DNA from: Spongilla lacustris | Taxonomy: Eukaryota; Porifera; Demospongiae; Spongillida; Spongillidae | Direction: 5' to 3' | Assembly (NCBI GenBank): GCA_949361645.1 | Contig: OX442417.1 | Coordinates: 14,063,954 to 14,127,953, forward strand | Length of the DNA: 64,000 nucleotides | Shown: piece after piece, positions 10,501 to 22,095 of the stretch | Numbering within the stretch: position 1 is the stretch's first letter | How the letters are laid out: the number at the start of each line of letters is the position of its first letter | Made by a program: the position numbers and the translations under genes | Notes under the pieces: generated by a model | What the model saw: the letters and a program-made list of their open reading frames with translations, nothing else | What the model was told of the DNA's origin: nothing | Database searches by the model: none

Positions 10501-13500
10501 CGAACAGAACAATTCGATAGGTATAGGACCTCTCTACCTACAAACCGAATTTGAAGCGAATTGATTACTTCTACCGAAAGTTATGGCGGGTTTGAACCCA
10601 GTGGGGTATCGAACGTTGCAATACTGACACGGAGCAAGTGCAAGACTCCAAAGTGTTAAAGTCCATAGAGAAATGGTGCAGTATGAAGTGTTGAAAATAA
10701 GAAGTTGATAGGGTTAACTGTTCGGAAGTTATAGCAAATCAAACGTAATGCATTTTTATTATACTTTTTTCTAATACACGCTAGGTCCCTTTTCTCGTAA
10801 ACTTTCCCATATGAAGACATGATTCACTTTTTCAAGTCAAAGTCCGTGAGCTCATATGACAAACGTTATGACTTAGCAGTACATGTAGTGGATTCATAAA
10901 CTGATACATTGCAGGGGTTGGGGTAAGGGGGGTTATCATAAATCATTTCATTTAGATGGTAGGGCTATCATACCTTTTCTTGTAGCTATCATAACTGTTA
11001 CTATAGTAACTACATAAATAAATATGTTACCGTTTATCAGCTGGATTACTTGCATTTGGAAAATAAGGCATATTCATTAGCTAGAAATGGAGACTTAGAA
11101 AGTTTGATTAGATTTTATCTCAAATGTAATTCATCGTACACAAGTTGCCACTAATTGTCACGCTGTATCTTTCCATATTTGGCACTGTACATGGAAAATG
11201 CTGATGTAAACAATTAATTCTTATTCCAAACATCACCTAATCATGGTTCCACTGACTTTATTATGGACTGGGGATAGAAGCAATGGCTTTTAATAAGAAT
11301 ATGGTACAGGAGGCAGCACATCTTGCAGCAGGATATGGTACATGTACTGGTGGCAGCACGGTCATCCTGCAACATGACTGCTTCCTGGCGTTTTTGTGCT
11401 AATTCATGTCTTGGTCGAATTTCGACTGAACTGCATGTATGGATCCATTTGTCCTCTGTCTCATGTAAGAAGTTTATATATATCATCCAGGTCAGGGGCT
11501 CGTAAATGTATTCAGGTTTTTATATTGTACTGATATTTTAATTATCCGAACTGGACATCAGCTATTGAATACATTGAATTGCTGTGGAACATATTGGTCT
11601 CCTCTCCATAATTAATGAGAGTGGCTAAATGGTTAGGTAAATTTTCCCCCCCCCCCCCCCATAATCATAAAATTAATATTATTGTGCGTGAGTATGAAAT
11701 ATAGTTAGGTGATGATCAAATACTTGTATATTTGGAGAGCTCCGCAAGGTTCCATTGATGATTGTAGCCTACCCAAGCTATGTGACTACATTTTGTAAAT
11801 TATGAGAGTAAAAGAGACGAAGTTCTTTATGGAACGTGACAAATACAGGAAGTCTGAACTGTTTTGTTGTCCATTTATGCACATCATCTACTAGTGATCC
11901 ATAGGAGTATAATTTGAACCCTAAATAATAAAGCCCCTTCAAACTTTGAACCCTGTAACAGCCAGATTTACTTTTATAGTACGGGTGAGGAATGGAAGCA
12001 CATCAGGTCATCTGCATCCAAGCAGATTGTCCCGCGACGTGTGGCCAACTATGCACCAGGACTGTGTGAGATTGGAGACAGCTTTGTGGAGTACATCAGA
12101 CACAAGAGAGGCTCTGATGGCTATGTGGAAGATGTTCACAGTGCAAATATGAAGTGGGCATTACAAGGTTAGCTGTGTATTTGTGTTGACAGACAGTTGA
12201 AGTTAATGTGTTCACAACCTCTAATTACAGAAATGAGTTATATGGTGTATGGAGAGAAATTGAACACTTTTGATGAATCCAGAAAAGATATACTGGAATT
12301 TCAGAATGCTGCTAGTGCATTTGTTGAGTCAACAGCAACTCTTATTACTGAGCCACCTTTTTACAAATATATTCCAACTAAAACCTATCGACGCTTTGTA
12401 CAAGCAATTTCTCACATACATGAGTATGGTATGTTTATGCTTATACATGTCTGTATTCACTGGGTAGTGTGACTAAAAAGCACACTGAAATAAACAGGAG
12501 AAATTATTATTTTGTATTAAATTCTTAGTAGCAATATGCAGAATAATTCAATGATGATAGTGGTGGTGGTGGTGATGGTGATAGTGGTAGCATGCACAAA
12601 GGCCAAGGTACAGTAAATTTTAAACCAATAACAATGGAATCTTGAAACCTTATAAAAATGATGAGTATATTGCAGCAGCAGATGTCACAGTGCCATTTTG
12701 TTGCATAGCGGTGGCAAATGATGACATTGATTTAAATTCTATTTATTCCAACTTTACACTTAAAACCATCCAGTCTCATGGAAAAAAAGCAATTGAACAA
12801 GTAAATAAAAACATTCTCTATGAGAAGGTTGGTGGTTTATAGGATTTGAAGGCAATAGTGGTGTAAAAAAATAAAGGTCTAATAATAAGGAGAAATGAAA
12901 TATAGAATGGGGTGTTACATTGTTCCAGCATGTGCTAAATATAGGACTATTTCATTTCTCCTTATTAGACCCTTATTTTACACACTGTTGCCTTCAAATC
13001 TTATACAGTACCATCTTTCTCTGTTTTTATGTACTTGTATATTATAACATATAGTAGTGAGGGTGCTAGGTTTTTAGTTTTATGCTTTTACTTCAAAAAC
13101 CAAAAGCTACCATGAATTTATGATAGAGGCTAATGATGTTGAACAATTCTGTTACTTTTTGCCCTTGCATGCTTCTGTTAAGGTGTGGCTTTTAGAAAGC
13201 ATCAAAAAGCATGTCTTGTTATACAATGAAAGTTAAAATCATTAATTATGCATGCTATATGTATAGTGGGCATTATTGTGGTTTCCTGCGAATCGTTTCA
13301 AAGCTGTATTCATACGCTACCTAACTCACAAATGACTCGCAGGAAACAAAAAACAATACCATGTGCTTGAATAATTAATGATTTTAACTTGGCTCTGAAT
13401 GGTACTGCATTATTTCCATGTACCGATAGTTATGAAACAAACAATGCACACTTAACCATTAGAGTTTTGCGTTTTGTACTGTGTAGCCTAATAATTAGAT

Positions 13501-15538
13501 TAATGAAGATATTATTCTAAAATTATTAGTTTTAGATTTAGCGTCACTGCTATTTATGCCTTTGTGCACTCTAGCTTGCCATATTTGGGTAATGGCATGG
13601 GATTTTGAACACTGCAGTTTTATTCCAAGTAGGGATAATGTTTGCCTGGCTTCAGATCACTGCTAGGGGGACACAGTCCATGCACTTGGGGTCATTTGCA
13701 GCATGTCACGTTTCCTTCAAAGCATGAAAATATAGTGCCCTTAAATATTTTTTACAATGTTGTTCTTTGTTGATGGGGACAAAATACAACCAAAAATAGA
13801 TAAATTAGAAACAAAATTTAATGATATACATCAAAAATTTCTGATATCTTTATCTGGCACATAATCTGACGCAATAGAAATTTCTTAATCTACAATCAGG
13901 AAAGATTGTTTAAAAAAAAACTAACAGTATTGAAATTAACTAGAATGAATTAGTAATTGGACAACAATTTTATTTAAATCTCCCAACATTTTTCTTTGAA
14001 TGTTATGAATAAACCATTATTATCATTATCCACTAAATGTATTTATTTACTAATAATTTCTCCTATAATTTCTATCGAAAGGGAAATTTAAGTAGATCCA
14101 TTTTATTAATCTTTGATATGATGTACTTCTGTTTGGGAGAGATTTTTAATTAGTTCTATGGCTGGTAGAATTTTACTAAGTTTGTGGTTAAAAAAAAACT
14201 ATTTTCTTCATTTGGAACACCCATGCCTACCCCATGAATTTACTTTTTGATTCTTATTTGTTTTGGAACCCAGGGATAGGTATTATAAAGACCAAATTTG
14301 ACAAGGCAGTTGATGCTGTTAATTCTGGAGTCAATGAGACAAAGGTTGCTTGTAAGGTTCTAATTATTGGACTGGCTCCAGTAGGTTTACTTGGCATTTA
14401 TATTTCAGCAATGATGGAGCAATGGCTCATTGAAGAGAAGTTTTCAGAGAAGGAAATTTTGATGCTGAGCTGTGACGTGTTGGCTGGAGGACTTGATACA
14501 GTAAATGAGTGTGCCATATGGGAATGAAACAGATTATGTCACGTGGTAACAACAGGCCTGAATACATATAACTTTGTATTGCTATCCGGAGGGGCCCGAA
14601 ATGCTGCCTCAATATTGGGGTGCATGCCTCATATTAATGAGCTAGCTTAGATATAAGTATCTAAAAACCAAAAAACCATTTAATTTTTTTATGATCTTCT
14701 TTTTCATATTACCTCACAATGGAAGACTTCCAACACTGCCACATTCTTGCTGCATGAGGTAGCCAAGCAACCAGAGCTCCAGGAAAAGCTATACCAGGAG
14801 GTATCCTCTGTGCTAGGGGACAGAAACTCTCCCTCCTTTGATGACCTTCAGAAGATGACACTTGTCAGGAGCTGCATCAAGGAGATATTGAGGTCAGGGG
14901 AAATGAACTAACATAAAGTAAAATTGAAAAGTTTGTATTTTGCTATAGACTGCAACCTGTTGCTGGGGGAACACTGCGAGTTATCGATCATGAAACTGAC
15001 ATTTGTGGATACCAGATACCTGCAAAGGTTAGTACTGCTTTGACATATAAATATGTGCACTGTGTACCAATAACATTTTAGTCGGAAGTGCTATATGTCA
15101 TATACACATCGAGTCGAGATCCCAAATATGTGGATGACCCAACCTCCTTCAAACCAGAACGTTGGTCCAAGGACTCCACTGAAGATCTGGATGCCTTTGT
15201 ATCACTTCCATTTGGATTTGGCCCACGCAACTGTTATGGTGATGTTATCAGGAAGAGCATTGTTGTGTGAATTAATGCTGATAGCTTTCTTTCTCCTTCT
15301 TGTTATATATGTAGGACGCCGACTAGCAGAATTGATGTTATTCATACTCCTTAGTATGGTACATGTGCAGGTTCTTTATACCATGCAGTGTTTAACAAGA
15401 GTCATGCTTCATTCACAGATATCAAGGAACTTCACACTATTTACTGAACAGCAGTCACTGAAGATAATACAACATACTTTCACAAAGCCTGACGAACTGG
15501 TGAAAATTAAGTTTACTGACAGGGAGAAGCAGTGTTGA
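7540..15538 (+). CDS. Mitochondrial-clan cytochrome P450, copy A (12 exons, 501 aa)
   Basis: Exons: 7540-7648, 7808-7936, 9704-9848, 11980-12167, 12231-12428, 14274-14351, 14409-14500, 14726-14892, 14949-15027, 15082-15238, 15315-15358 and 15419-15538. They join without a stop to 501 residues, normal for the family. The N-terminus (MARHMHSRYFLRVLTQRRRF) is Arg/Ser-rich without acidic residues, as in a mitochondrial presequence, and is followed by PGPKGLPLVGSLFD. P450 signatures: WKHIRS in helix C, GGLDTTSNT in helix I, KEILR (ExxR) in helix K, FKPERW, and heme-binding FGFGPRNCYGRRLAE with its Cys ligand; the RRLAE end is typical of adrenodoxin-dependent P450s. It should be a monooxygenase fed by ferredoxin in mitochondria; the substrate is unknown. 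Intron 1 begins with GC, not GT. AATAAA overlaps the TGA stop. Exons 2-12 match copy B in length exactly. Confidence 0.92.
7683..7704. repeat. Short AT palindrome in P450-A intron 1
   Basis: The core agatcatatatatatgatct is a perfect palindrome, with looser symmetry outside it (ttgtgcaatcag / tggtgcaattcag). It may be a tiny MITE relic. Confidence 0.5.
9983..10812. mobile_element. 830-bp foldback MITE, family Y, copy 1
   Basis: The whole segment is a near-perfect palindrome, with arms of about 390 bp meeting near 10397. The left end starts tatgggaaagtttacgag and the right end is its inverse, with TA at both ends, as expected for a Tc/mariner-type TA target site. A diverged 474-bp relative lies at 56672-57145 in an intron of the SRCR gene and shares the core with tcgcgc and ggcgcgaatcaagcgggaaa. 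It carries no transposase. It sits inside intron 3 of P450 copy A. The 93-residue frame across its centre is an artefact. Confidence 0.85.
12806..13030. mobile_element. Palindromic MITE, family X, copy 2
   Basis: Arms of about 95 bp: the left arm holds aggatttgaaggcaatagtg, then gtgtaaaaaaataaaggtct, and the right arm is its inverse (12945-13025). It matches the element at 21452-21722 over the outer 55 bp but differs inside. It lies in intron 5 of P450 copy A and has no coding capacity. Confidence 0.8.
13225..13395. mobile_element. Small palindromic element in P450-A intron 5
   Basis: Outer arms: aagttaaaatcattaatta at 13228 and its inverse taattaatgattttaactt at 13373. Inner arms: gtttcctgcga at 13280 and its inverse tcgcaggaaac at 13337. 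It is a short two-step palindrome typical of a MITE, of a family different from X and Y. Confidence 0.65.
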
Positions 15539-16775
15539 ATAAAAGCATCACGGATATGTTTGAACCACATTTAGTTTTATAGCTGATTATGTCATAGTAT
15601 CCTATTATCCTCTTCAGGATAGTAATTGTGTTGAACAGTGTTGAAAAAATACGCTTAGCTTCATAGCAGTAGGTATTCTATTATCCTTTTGATTCTCTGA
15701 TGAACTAGTAATTAAATTAATTGACATGAAAAACAATTTGTAGCATAATTGCATTCCACTCCAAGTCCATACAAATCTATGGACCAGAAATGGCTTCATT
15801 TGACACCGCATCCACGAGAAACGCGGGAAATTTTTGGTGTCGAATATTCCCTCCTATCGTTGTTTTGATTTATATAATCAGAAAGCTCACCTATTTGTAA
15901 AGAGTAATTTATACTTTTTTTGGAATGGTCCTTTTATAAATGATTCCCTGTTACATGAAAAGATCGAACCGGTACATATATAGTTTTTGATGTGGTAAAT
16001 GCCCTCGGGTACACTTTTTTCAGGGTCACCACCTTGAGTATTACTGCATTCAACATTGATTACACAACTATAGCAGGGTGCATAAAGCAGTAAGTTACAA
16101 GACATTTTCGCTCGCGGTAGGCAGGGGGCGTGGTCCGTCCATCCAAAGGCAAGTTTTGCAAGTTTAACCAACAAATCTACCTGCATGGATTGAGTCATGG
16201 TCTGTTATTTAGTAAGACAAGAAGAAAGATTCTTAAAGTCTGTCCACGAATTCACTCGAGGTAATGCCGTTTTCTCTTTTCAATACCTTGCGCTGCATAT
16301 CACTCCTACCTTGAGAGTTGATTGCATGTTTTTAACTTAGAGCCTCAATTTTAAACCATTTTCCATACAGTTTTTGTAACGCTCTAGAAGGAATATGTTC
16401 GTAAAAAAAAAAAATCTGTACCTCTTACGCGATAAAGCTAGAACCACTCAACAGGCTATGCAATGGTATGTCTGTTTGAGATACAAAAAAAAAGGAATAT
16501 GCCTCATAATGGTACATGTAGTGAAATCTCCACTCAAAACCAAACAATTTTGTCTAGAGGGAATTAATCATTTCTCTGTTTGCCCCAAAAATTGCAAAAT
16601 GGGCTAAACTTCCCAGCGTTTCTTATGGATGCGGTGATAAACTGCTTCTGTCCAATAATCCGGAAAATTCACCAGCTGTTACTGAGGGGGAGGTGTTGCC
16701 ATATGAGCCAGGGTTAATTTCATTCAAGTAAATACGTCAATATTCTTAATTCAGCCAATCCATTAAAAACCCTAT
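15539..16775. other. Intergenic, nothing recognised
   Basis: AT-rich, with only short overlapping frames on both strands. No motif-bearing coding segment was seen. It separates the P450 3' end from the truncated receptor copy. Confidence 0.4.
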
Positions 16776-17909
16776 GAAGGTAATTGCGTCCTTTGTGAAC
16801 CTTGACCTTGGGCTCCCTCTGTTTCTATGATGGTATGGATGATGCTGACAAGGCTGGCCTTCAGTTTGTGTTCCCAGCCTACCTCCTCATCCTCACCATG
16901 ACAGTCATTGTGCTCTGCCACTACTTTTTTCAGAGATCTCCAACCTCCTCCGCTAGTTCCTGTTGGCCATGGTATAGCATCATAATAGGAGAAAGAGCAG
17001 TTGGTGTAATATCTACTCTCATCTACTTGTCATGTTCCAAATTGTTGAGAACTGTCATTGATGTTGTCACATATTCCACAGTCTACCTGCCCATTGCTGA
17101 CATGTATGTCTGGTTCTATGATTGAAGTATGGAATACCTTCATGGGACGCATACTGCTTTGTTTGTGGTTGCCATGGTGACATGTGCCCTGTAACCTCCT
17201 CCCATACACCTTTGCCATCACTTTCATTCCAATCATTGAATGGTACAGTGAACACAACAGACTGTTCAACTACATGTATATCCACAAGACGGCCAATCAG
17301 ATGAAACCAATGAATGATGCCCACTATGCCCCCTATAAGGGGAAGTGGCGATGGTGGCTGGGAGCAAGGCTTTGGCTTCTAGTTGTGATGTACAGTTTAA
17401 ATCCAGTGTATAGATCTGACAAGCCATCTCTGCTTCTGTCCATCCAGGCTATTGTGGTGATCTTGTTCACCATAGCACAAGCAGGAATAAAGCCATTTGG
17501 ACAGTCATATCAACAGAAAGATAAGCTCACCAGATATACCATCTTCTGCAACCAAATGTACAATTGTCTTGATCTGTTTTACCTCATCAACTATATTGCA
17601 CTAGCTATGTCGATGTCTTACATTCTAGAGCAGAGTTCAGACCAAGCACAGATGACTGTAGTATCTGTTGGTGTTTTGGTGGGTCTCTATGTAGTGGTGT
17701 TGATGGTGACTGTCTTGTACCATCTCATTGTGGTCATCCTCAAGGCTTGCAAGATGTATGACAGAGCCAGAGAGAAGATAAATGGATTATTTGAAAGGAA
17801 ACATGAATTAATGGTTCCTATAGAGCTGGATGACCCCTCCACCAATACTGTCAGCACCACCACTGTGACAGTCAACTTTGGTCTGAGGGAACCACCGTGT
17901 GAAGATTAA
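16776..17909 (+). pseudogene. 5'-truncated 3' end of the beta-helix/multi-pass receptor gene (copy 1)
   Basis: This is the C-terminal multi-pass domain of the 31745-37441 gene in the opposite orientation. It begins abruptly at the segment equivalent to KVIVSFVNLDLGLPLCFYDG with a one-base loss near 16822, and has an in-frame TGA at about 17123 after MYVWFYD. A further frame change near 17190 is followed by an open frame (17211-17909) through LGARLWLLVVMYSLNPVY to the shared C-terminus GLREPPCED. No beta-helix region is present. At least three lesions plus truncation make it a pseudogene, although the last 230 codons are well conserved. Confidence 0.88.
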
Positions 17910-18055
17910 ATGCAAGTTCATGCATATGCCATGTTGAGTGTTCAGACATTTTTGTATACTAATATTATGTCCTGTGAAAAGCTTTGGATACACATGTACA
18001 TGTTCATTTCCACTATAGAATGTTTTTAACCTAGTGTTTTATGAGATCTGAAAAT
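17910..18055. other. 3' flank shared between receptor copies
   Basis: Sequence just after the stop contains tgccatgt...gttcagacat, matching in inverted form the flank of the main receptor gene at 31715-31745. The duplication therefore extends past the coding end. Confidence 0.5.
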
Positions 18056-18059
18056 ACAT

Positions 18060-18490
18060 GTCCCAGGTAGTGCACTTTGTCCAGTTCTAACTGGCACTTG
18101 GATCCCCTCAAAGTCAGCCCAGCATTGGCCAGTCGCTCAAACACCTGCTGCAATTGTTGTAGGTGACACTTCATATTGGGTGAATGGACCAGCGCATCAC
18201 CAATATAACTGGTCTCAAATGACCAGTTACCGACCAGGACAAAAAGCAGTCTTCATGCAGTCCTCCCCCTTTACTGGCAATTGCCAGTAGCCAGAATGTA
18301 GCTTGAGCTATGAGAATATCTGAGAGCCAGTCTTAGACTGCATCAGGTGGTAAGCATCTTTCACTGTCTGCTCATTCAGCTCCCTAGATCCTTATCTCAC
18401 CAAACATCTTTGGGACCTATACAGCTGGAGTGAGCCATGGGCTGCTGCTAACTAATGATATTGGGGTCCAGCAGCTGATGCTCGACATCA
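18060..18490 (-). pseudogene. Ty3/Gypsy-type reverse transcriptase relic
   Basis: Minus-strand frames show consecutive landmarks of Gypsy RT: SSPWLTPAV near 18440, LNEQTVKDAYHL near 18370, SGYWQLPVKG near 18290, then HLQQLQQVFERLANAGLTL and LELDKVHYLG near 18170-18085. These sit in different frames with several stops. The order and spacing fit the palm domain of an LTR retrotransposon polymerase. No LTRs, protease, RNase H or integrase were found nearby, so it is an old fragment. Confidence 0.8.
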
Positions 18491-18671
18491 CTTATGGTTT
18501 AACATGGCTTATCATAAACCATGATCATGCTATTTTAAATCTAAAAATCTTAAACATACTAACTTATTACATCTAAGTGTACTAACTAGTTATTAAAAGT
18601 CTTTATTTTGGTATTAGTGTTACATGTATTGTGATTATCTCAAACTAAAAATAAACACTTATGGTTTAACA
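18491..18671. mobile_element. Short AT-rich insert flanked by a 14-bp direct repeat
   Basis: The word cttatggtttaaca occurs at 18491-18504 and 18658-18671, bracketing 153 bp of AT-rich sequence. The first copy directly abuts the Gypsy relic. This could be a small insertion with a long target duplication or a local duplication; no terminal structure identifies a family. Confidence 0.4.
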
Positions 18672-19317
18672 GATCCTGTAGTGAGCTGGGTGGACAGTAT
18701 TGCATATGGTTGCCATGGTAATATGGTGATCAGAGATGGATGGGAGAAATAAAGATTAGCCCAGAGGCTGCTGGTTATGTACCAAAAAAATCATATCACA
18801 TCAATAAGAGTCTTCGTTTAGATATATTGTGAGTGGTTGTGTGTGCATGTATAGCAACAGTCAACAGCTAGGTGGTGCAGCTCCATTATGTACCTTGGCA
18901 TTTAGTGCAATCTTACGTAATCTACTGGCACTAGATGTTACCTGATGTTTGAAAATAGTGTGTCATGAAATCATGTCCCCTTCACACCTACCAGAAGTGG
19001 CAACAATACAGTTGAGGATATTTAATTTGAGGGTAAGTTGGGGACCCCACCATATATGAGGGGTAATTTTAGAAAAAGTAGGTGGCTTATTCAGACCACT
19101 CCATTTAAGCAATGCCTACCCCTTACATGGTGAGGTAAGGTTGTTTATAATTAATTGTAGGTGTGATTAAAAAAGTGCAAGTAGTCTTCATGCTTTTATT
19201 AATGTTGTCATCATTTACCACTAGTAATCGCCATGGCAATGATACAATTAAAGATATTTAACCCTTAGTTTAGCGCAGTAATTTTAGCCATGATAATTCA
19301 CAGGTGTTTTTAAACAG
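18672..19317. other. Non-coding, upstream of GH116 exons
   Basis: No supported exon. The GH116 exons that would carry the N-terminal domain and catalytic nucleophile are not found here, so the gene appears cut off on this side. Confidence 0.4.
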
Positions 19318-20694
19318 AATATGGACATAGGTGAGGGCAGAGTCATGTCTGATGTCAGCTCCATGTTCATCACCTACCTTCTGGAGCTGTACACCTGGTC
19401 CAATGACAGCTACACCAGAGGTGTGGTCAGGGACCTCTGGCCCACAGCACAGCAAGCGGCCCAGTGGCATCTTGACATCACAGAGAACAATGGCTACCTG
19501 CCCTCATACCTGGCCAGCACATATGACATCCTGGGGCTGGACTCTTATAAGTACGCCACATTCAATGGAGCGTTTCACCTGCTGGCAATGAAGTCAGCAG
19601 AGAAGCTGGCATACCTTATGGGTTAGTCATGGATGGACCACTTGGTGGTGTACATGGGAGATGTGTATGTGCCTAATGGAAGGTGGGCATGTTGATGGGA
19701 GGTGGGCATGTGCCTGGTGTAGCATCCCAGGGGGATCATTCAAGTTGAGATTGTAGCCTTTGGTGATGTAGGGGGAGGGGTTGTCCTGTGGAGATGTAGA
19801 GGGAGGGGTTGTCCTGTGGTGATCCACCTGCCATGATGCTATTGTGAAGGGCCAGGTGGCTGGGGACCAGTACCTGTGGAATGAGGGGCAACAGAGCTAT
19901 GATGCCTACACCATCAGTGGAGGATTTGATTATGAGAGGTACCCCAATTCAACTAACCTGACCCTCTGCCAGTACGAGGTCGCAGAAAGTGACAGGAATG
20001 ATTGCATTCATGGGGATCCAGAGGCCACTAGTGCACTGATGTCTGACAGCTTCTATGCCCAGGTGATCTGGCTGTTGCACGTATCCATGGCAATGACAAT
20101 GCTGTTCTTTTCCTTTGCCAGGTGTTGGCTTATTCTCTAGGTCTGGGCACCCTGGTACAGAATGAGACAAGGTTGAGACTTCACATGAAGGCTGAACTGA
20201 AGTACAATGACTCACCTTGGGGTCTGCTGGCAATCACTGGTTAGTTAGTACAATGACTCACCTTGTCTGGTCACTAATAAATGGTTATGGAATTAAAATT
20301 ACAGAAGTTTATTAAAGTACAAAAACATGGGAGGAGGAAGGTTCACCACCATGGAGGGGAGGGGGAGGTCCAGGAAGGTTCACCAGCACACTATCATTTG
20401 TACAGGATGCCCAAGTAATACCTTCACAAATTCAATATGGGCACTGGCTAATCCGAACTGGGCTACAACCAATATACACCTCCAGGAGGTCAGATATATG
20501 TGTTGTGTGTGCGTGTTTGTGTTTGTAAGATTGGTGATGTCTGGTTTGCAATTGTATTGTTAGAACAGTAGGTCACTTGCTAGCTAGGCTTGAGTGTGTT
20601 AGGATTGGACGGATTTTATCCGAAATGTGGTGTATTTGGAAGTTGTGGATCGTATATTGCCAGTATTGTACATACTTGTACAGCACATGCAGTG

Positions 20695-21075
20695 ATTAAG
20701 GTTTACATACAAAATAAAAATATATGCTTTTTTAAGCACGCAACTGCAAGTTAGACTTTTAATTCTCACCTTATTGAAAAATCGGTTTATGCATACGTTA
20801 ACATCATTAAGTGCATATGCGTATTTTAGAAAGTTGATGTACATGTAAGTTTGTCTAATTGCCAAAGGCGTATTGTATTAAGCATCAAATGAGCTTCTTA
20901 TTTAGCAAGTTTCATCTGAAAAAGTCGACGTAAGTTTGTCTAATTGCCAAAGGCGTTGACATAAAAATAAAAACATATGCTACTGCAAGTTAGACTTTAA
21001 ATTAACACCTTATTGAAAGCAAATAGGTTTATGCATACATGTACGTTAACATCATTAAGTCCCAATCAGCATATG
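20695..21075. repeat. Local tandem duplication in GH116 intron
   Basis: Blocks gcaagttagacttt, ccttattgaaa, ggtttatgcatac and acgttaacatcattaagt at 20745-20815 recur in order at 20985-21060. gtaagtttgtctaattgcca at 20846 recurs at 20931. The unit is roughly 240 bp, diverged. Confidence 0.7.
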
Positions 21076-21451
21076 GACATGCTAATTCTGTGTACCATAC
21101 AAATGATAAGCACCAAAAATTGTGACCGTATCTTAGCCATACATACGTAGCGAACCATCAAAACCAATACACACACTCTAAAAAAAATAGGGGCCTACTT
21201 CTTTTATTAGCGTATAAACTTTCTGACTTTCCACAGGGGGTCATTTTATTCCCACCAGTGTCCAATGTGGCTAAAGTAGACCAATAATGAAAGTAACTGT
21301 TCTCATATCACCAATATGTAACTTATAGCAAGTTTCATTCAAAAGAACACAACAATGGACCTGCTTGGGGATTATAGGGAGTACTTTTGTGCATGGCCGT
21401 TTGTAATAATGTGTAATATATATAATTATATATATAATTATATATATGCAT

Positions 21452-21722
21452 GATATAAAAAACATTCTCTCTGAGAAAGTTAGTGGTATATAGGATTTGA
21501 AGGCAATGGTGGTGTAAAAAGAAAGGGAACAAGGGATTCAGAGGAGATACAATGATTATTCTTATATTTAGCAACATAATTGTAATAACATTCTATACAG
21601 TGCTAAATATAGGAAAAATCATTGTATCTCCACTGAATCCCTTGTTCCCTTTCTTTTTACACCACCATTGCCTTCAAATCCTATATACCACTAACTTTCT
21701 CAGAGAGAATTTTTTTTATATC
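21452..21722. mobile_element. Palindromic MITE, family X, copy 3 (best preserved)
   Basis: About 100-bp inverted arms begin attctctctgagaaagttag at 21464 and end with the inverse at 21710. They include aggatttgaaggcaatggtg, gtgtaaaaagaaagggaaca and agggattcag. Arms differ at very few positions. The flanks continue as gatataaaaaa and its inverse. No open frame of meaning. It lies in the long GH116 intron. Confidence 0.85.
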
Positions 21723-22004
21723 TTGTTTCATTCATTTTTTACGATAAAATCCAGCCGTTGTAATTCCCACGTTTATTGCCTAGCAACACAGTGTTTACAG
21801 TTATGTTACATTTGCAGCTGTTCCATTAGTTCGAAACTTGCGCGCCAAGCTTTCCCTCTTAGAAGCTCGTTTCCCGTCTGAGTTCAGTTCATAACGTTAT
21901 TAAAATAAATGATGGGGAAAAAATATAGAGTTCACAATTTGACGTTCTGTACATTGAAAAGTAGCTTTTTGGTTTAAAACCATTATAACCATTGATGCTT
22001 CATG

Positions 22005-22095
22005 TAATGATCTTGTGGCCTTATGATCATGTGATCTTGTGATGATGTGATTATGTGATCTTGTGATTATGTGATCATGTGATCATGTGATCCTG
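22005..22095. repeat. Degenerate 8-10 bp tandem repeat (gatcatgtgat/gatcttgtgat)
   Basis: About nine imperfect copies of a TGATC-containing unit immediately upstream of the 22106 exon acceptor. Confidence 0.8.

Noticed and set aside
10283..10564. 93-residue frame at the centre of the foldback element
   Set aside because: It mirrors the palindrome and is not conserved in the diverged relative at 56672.
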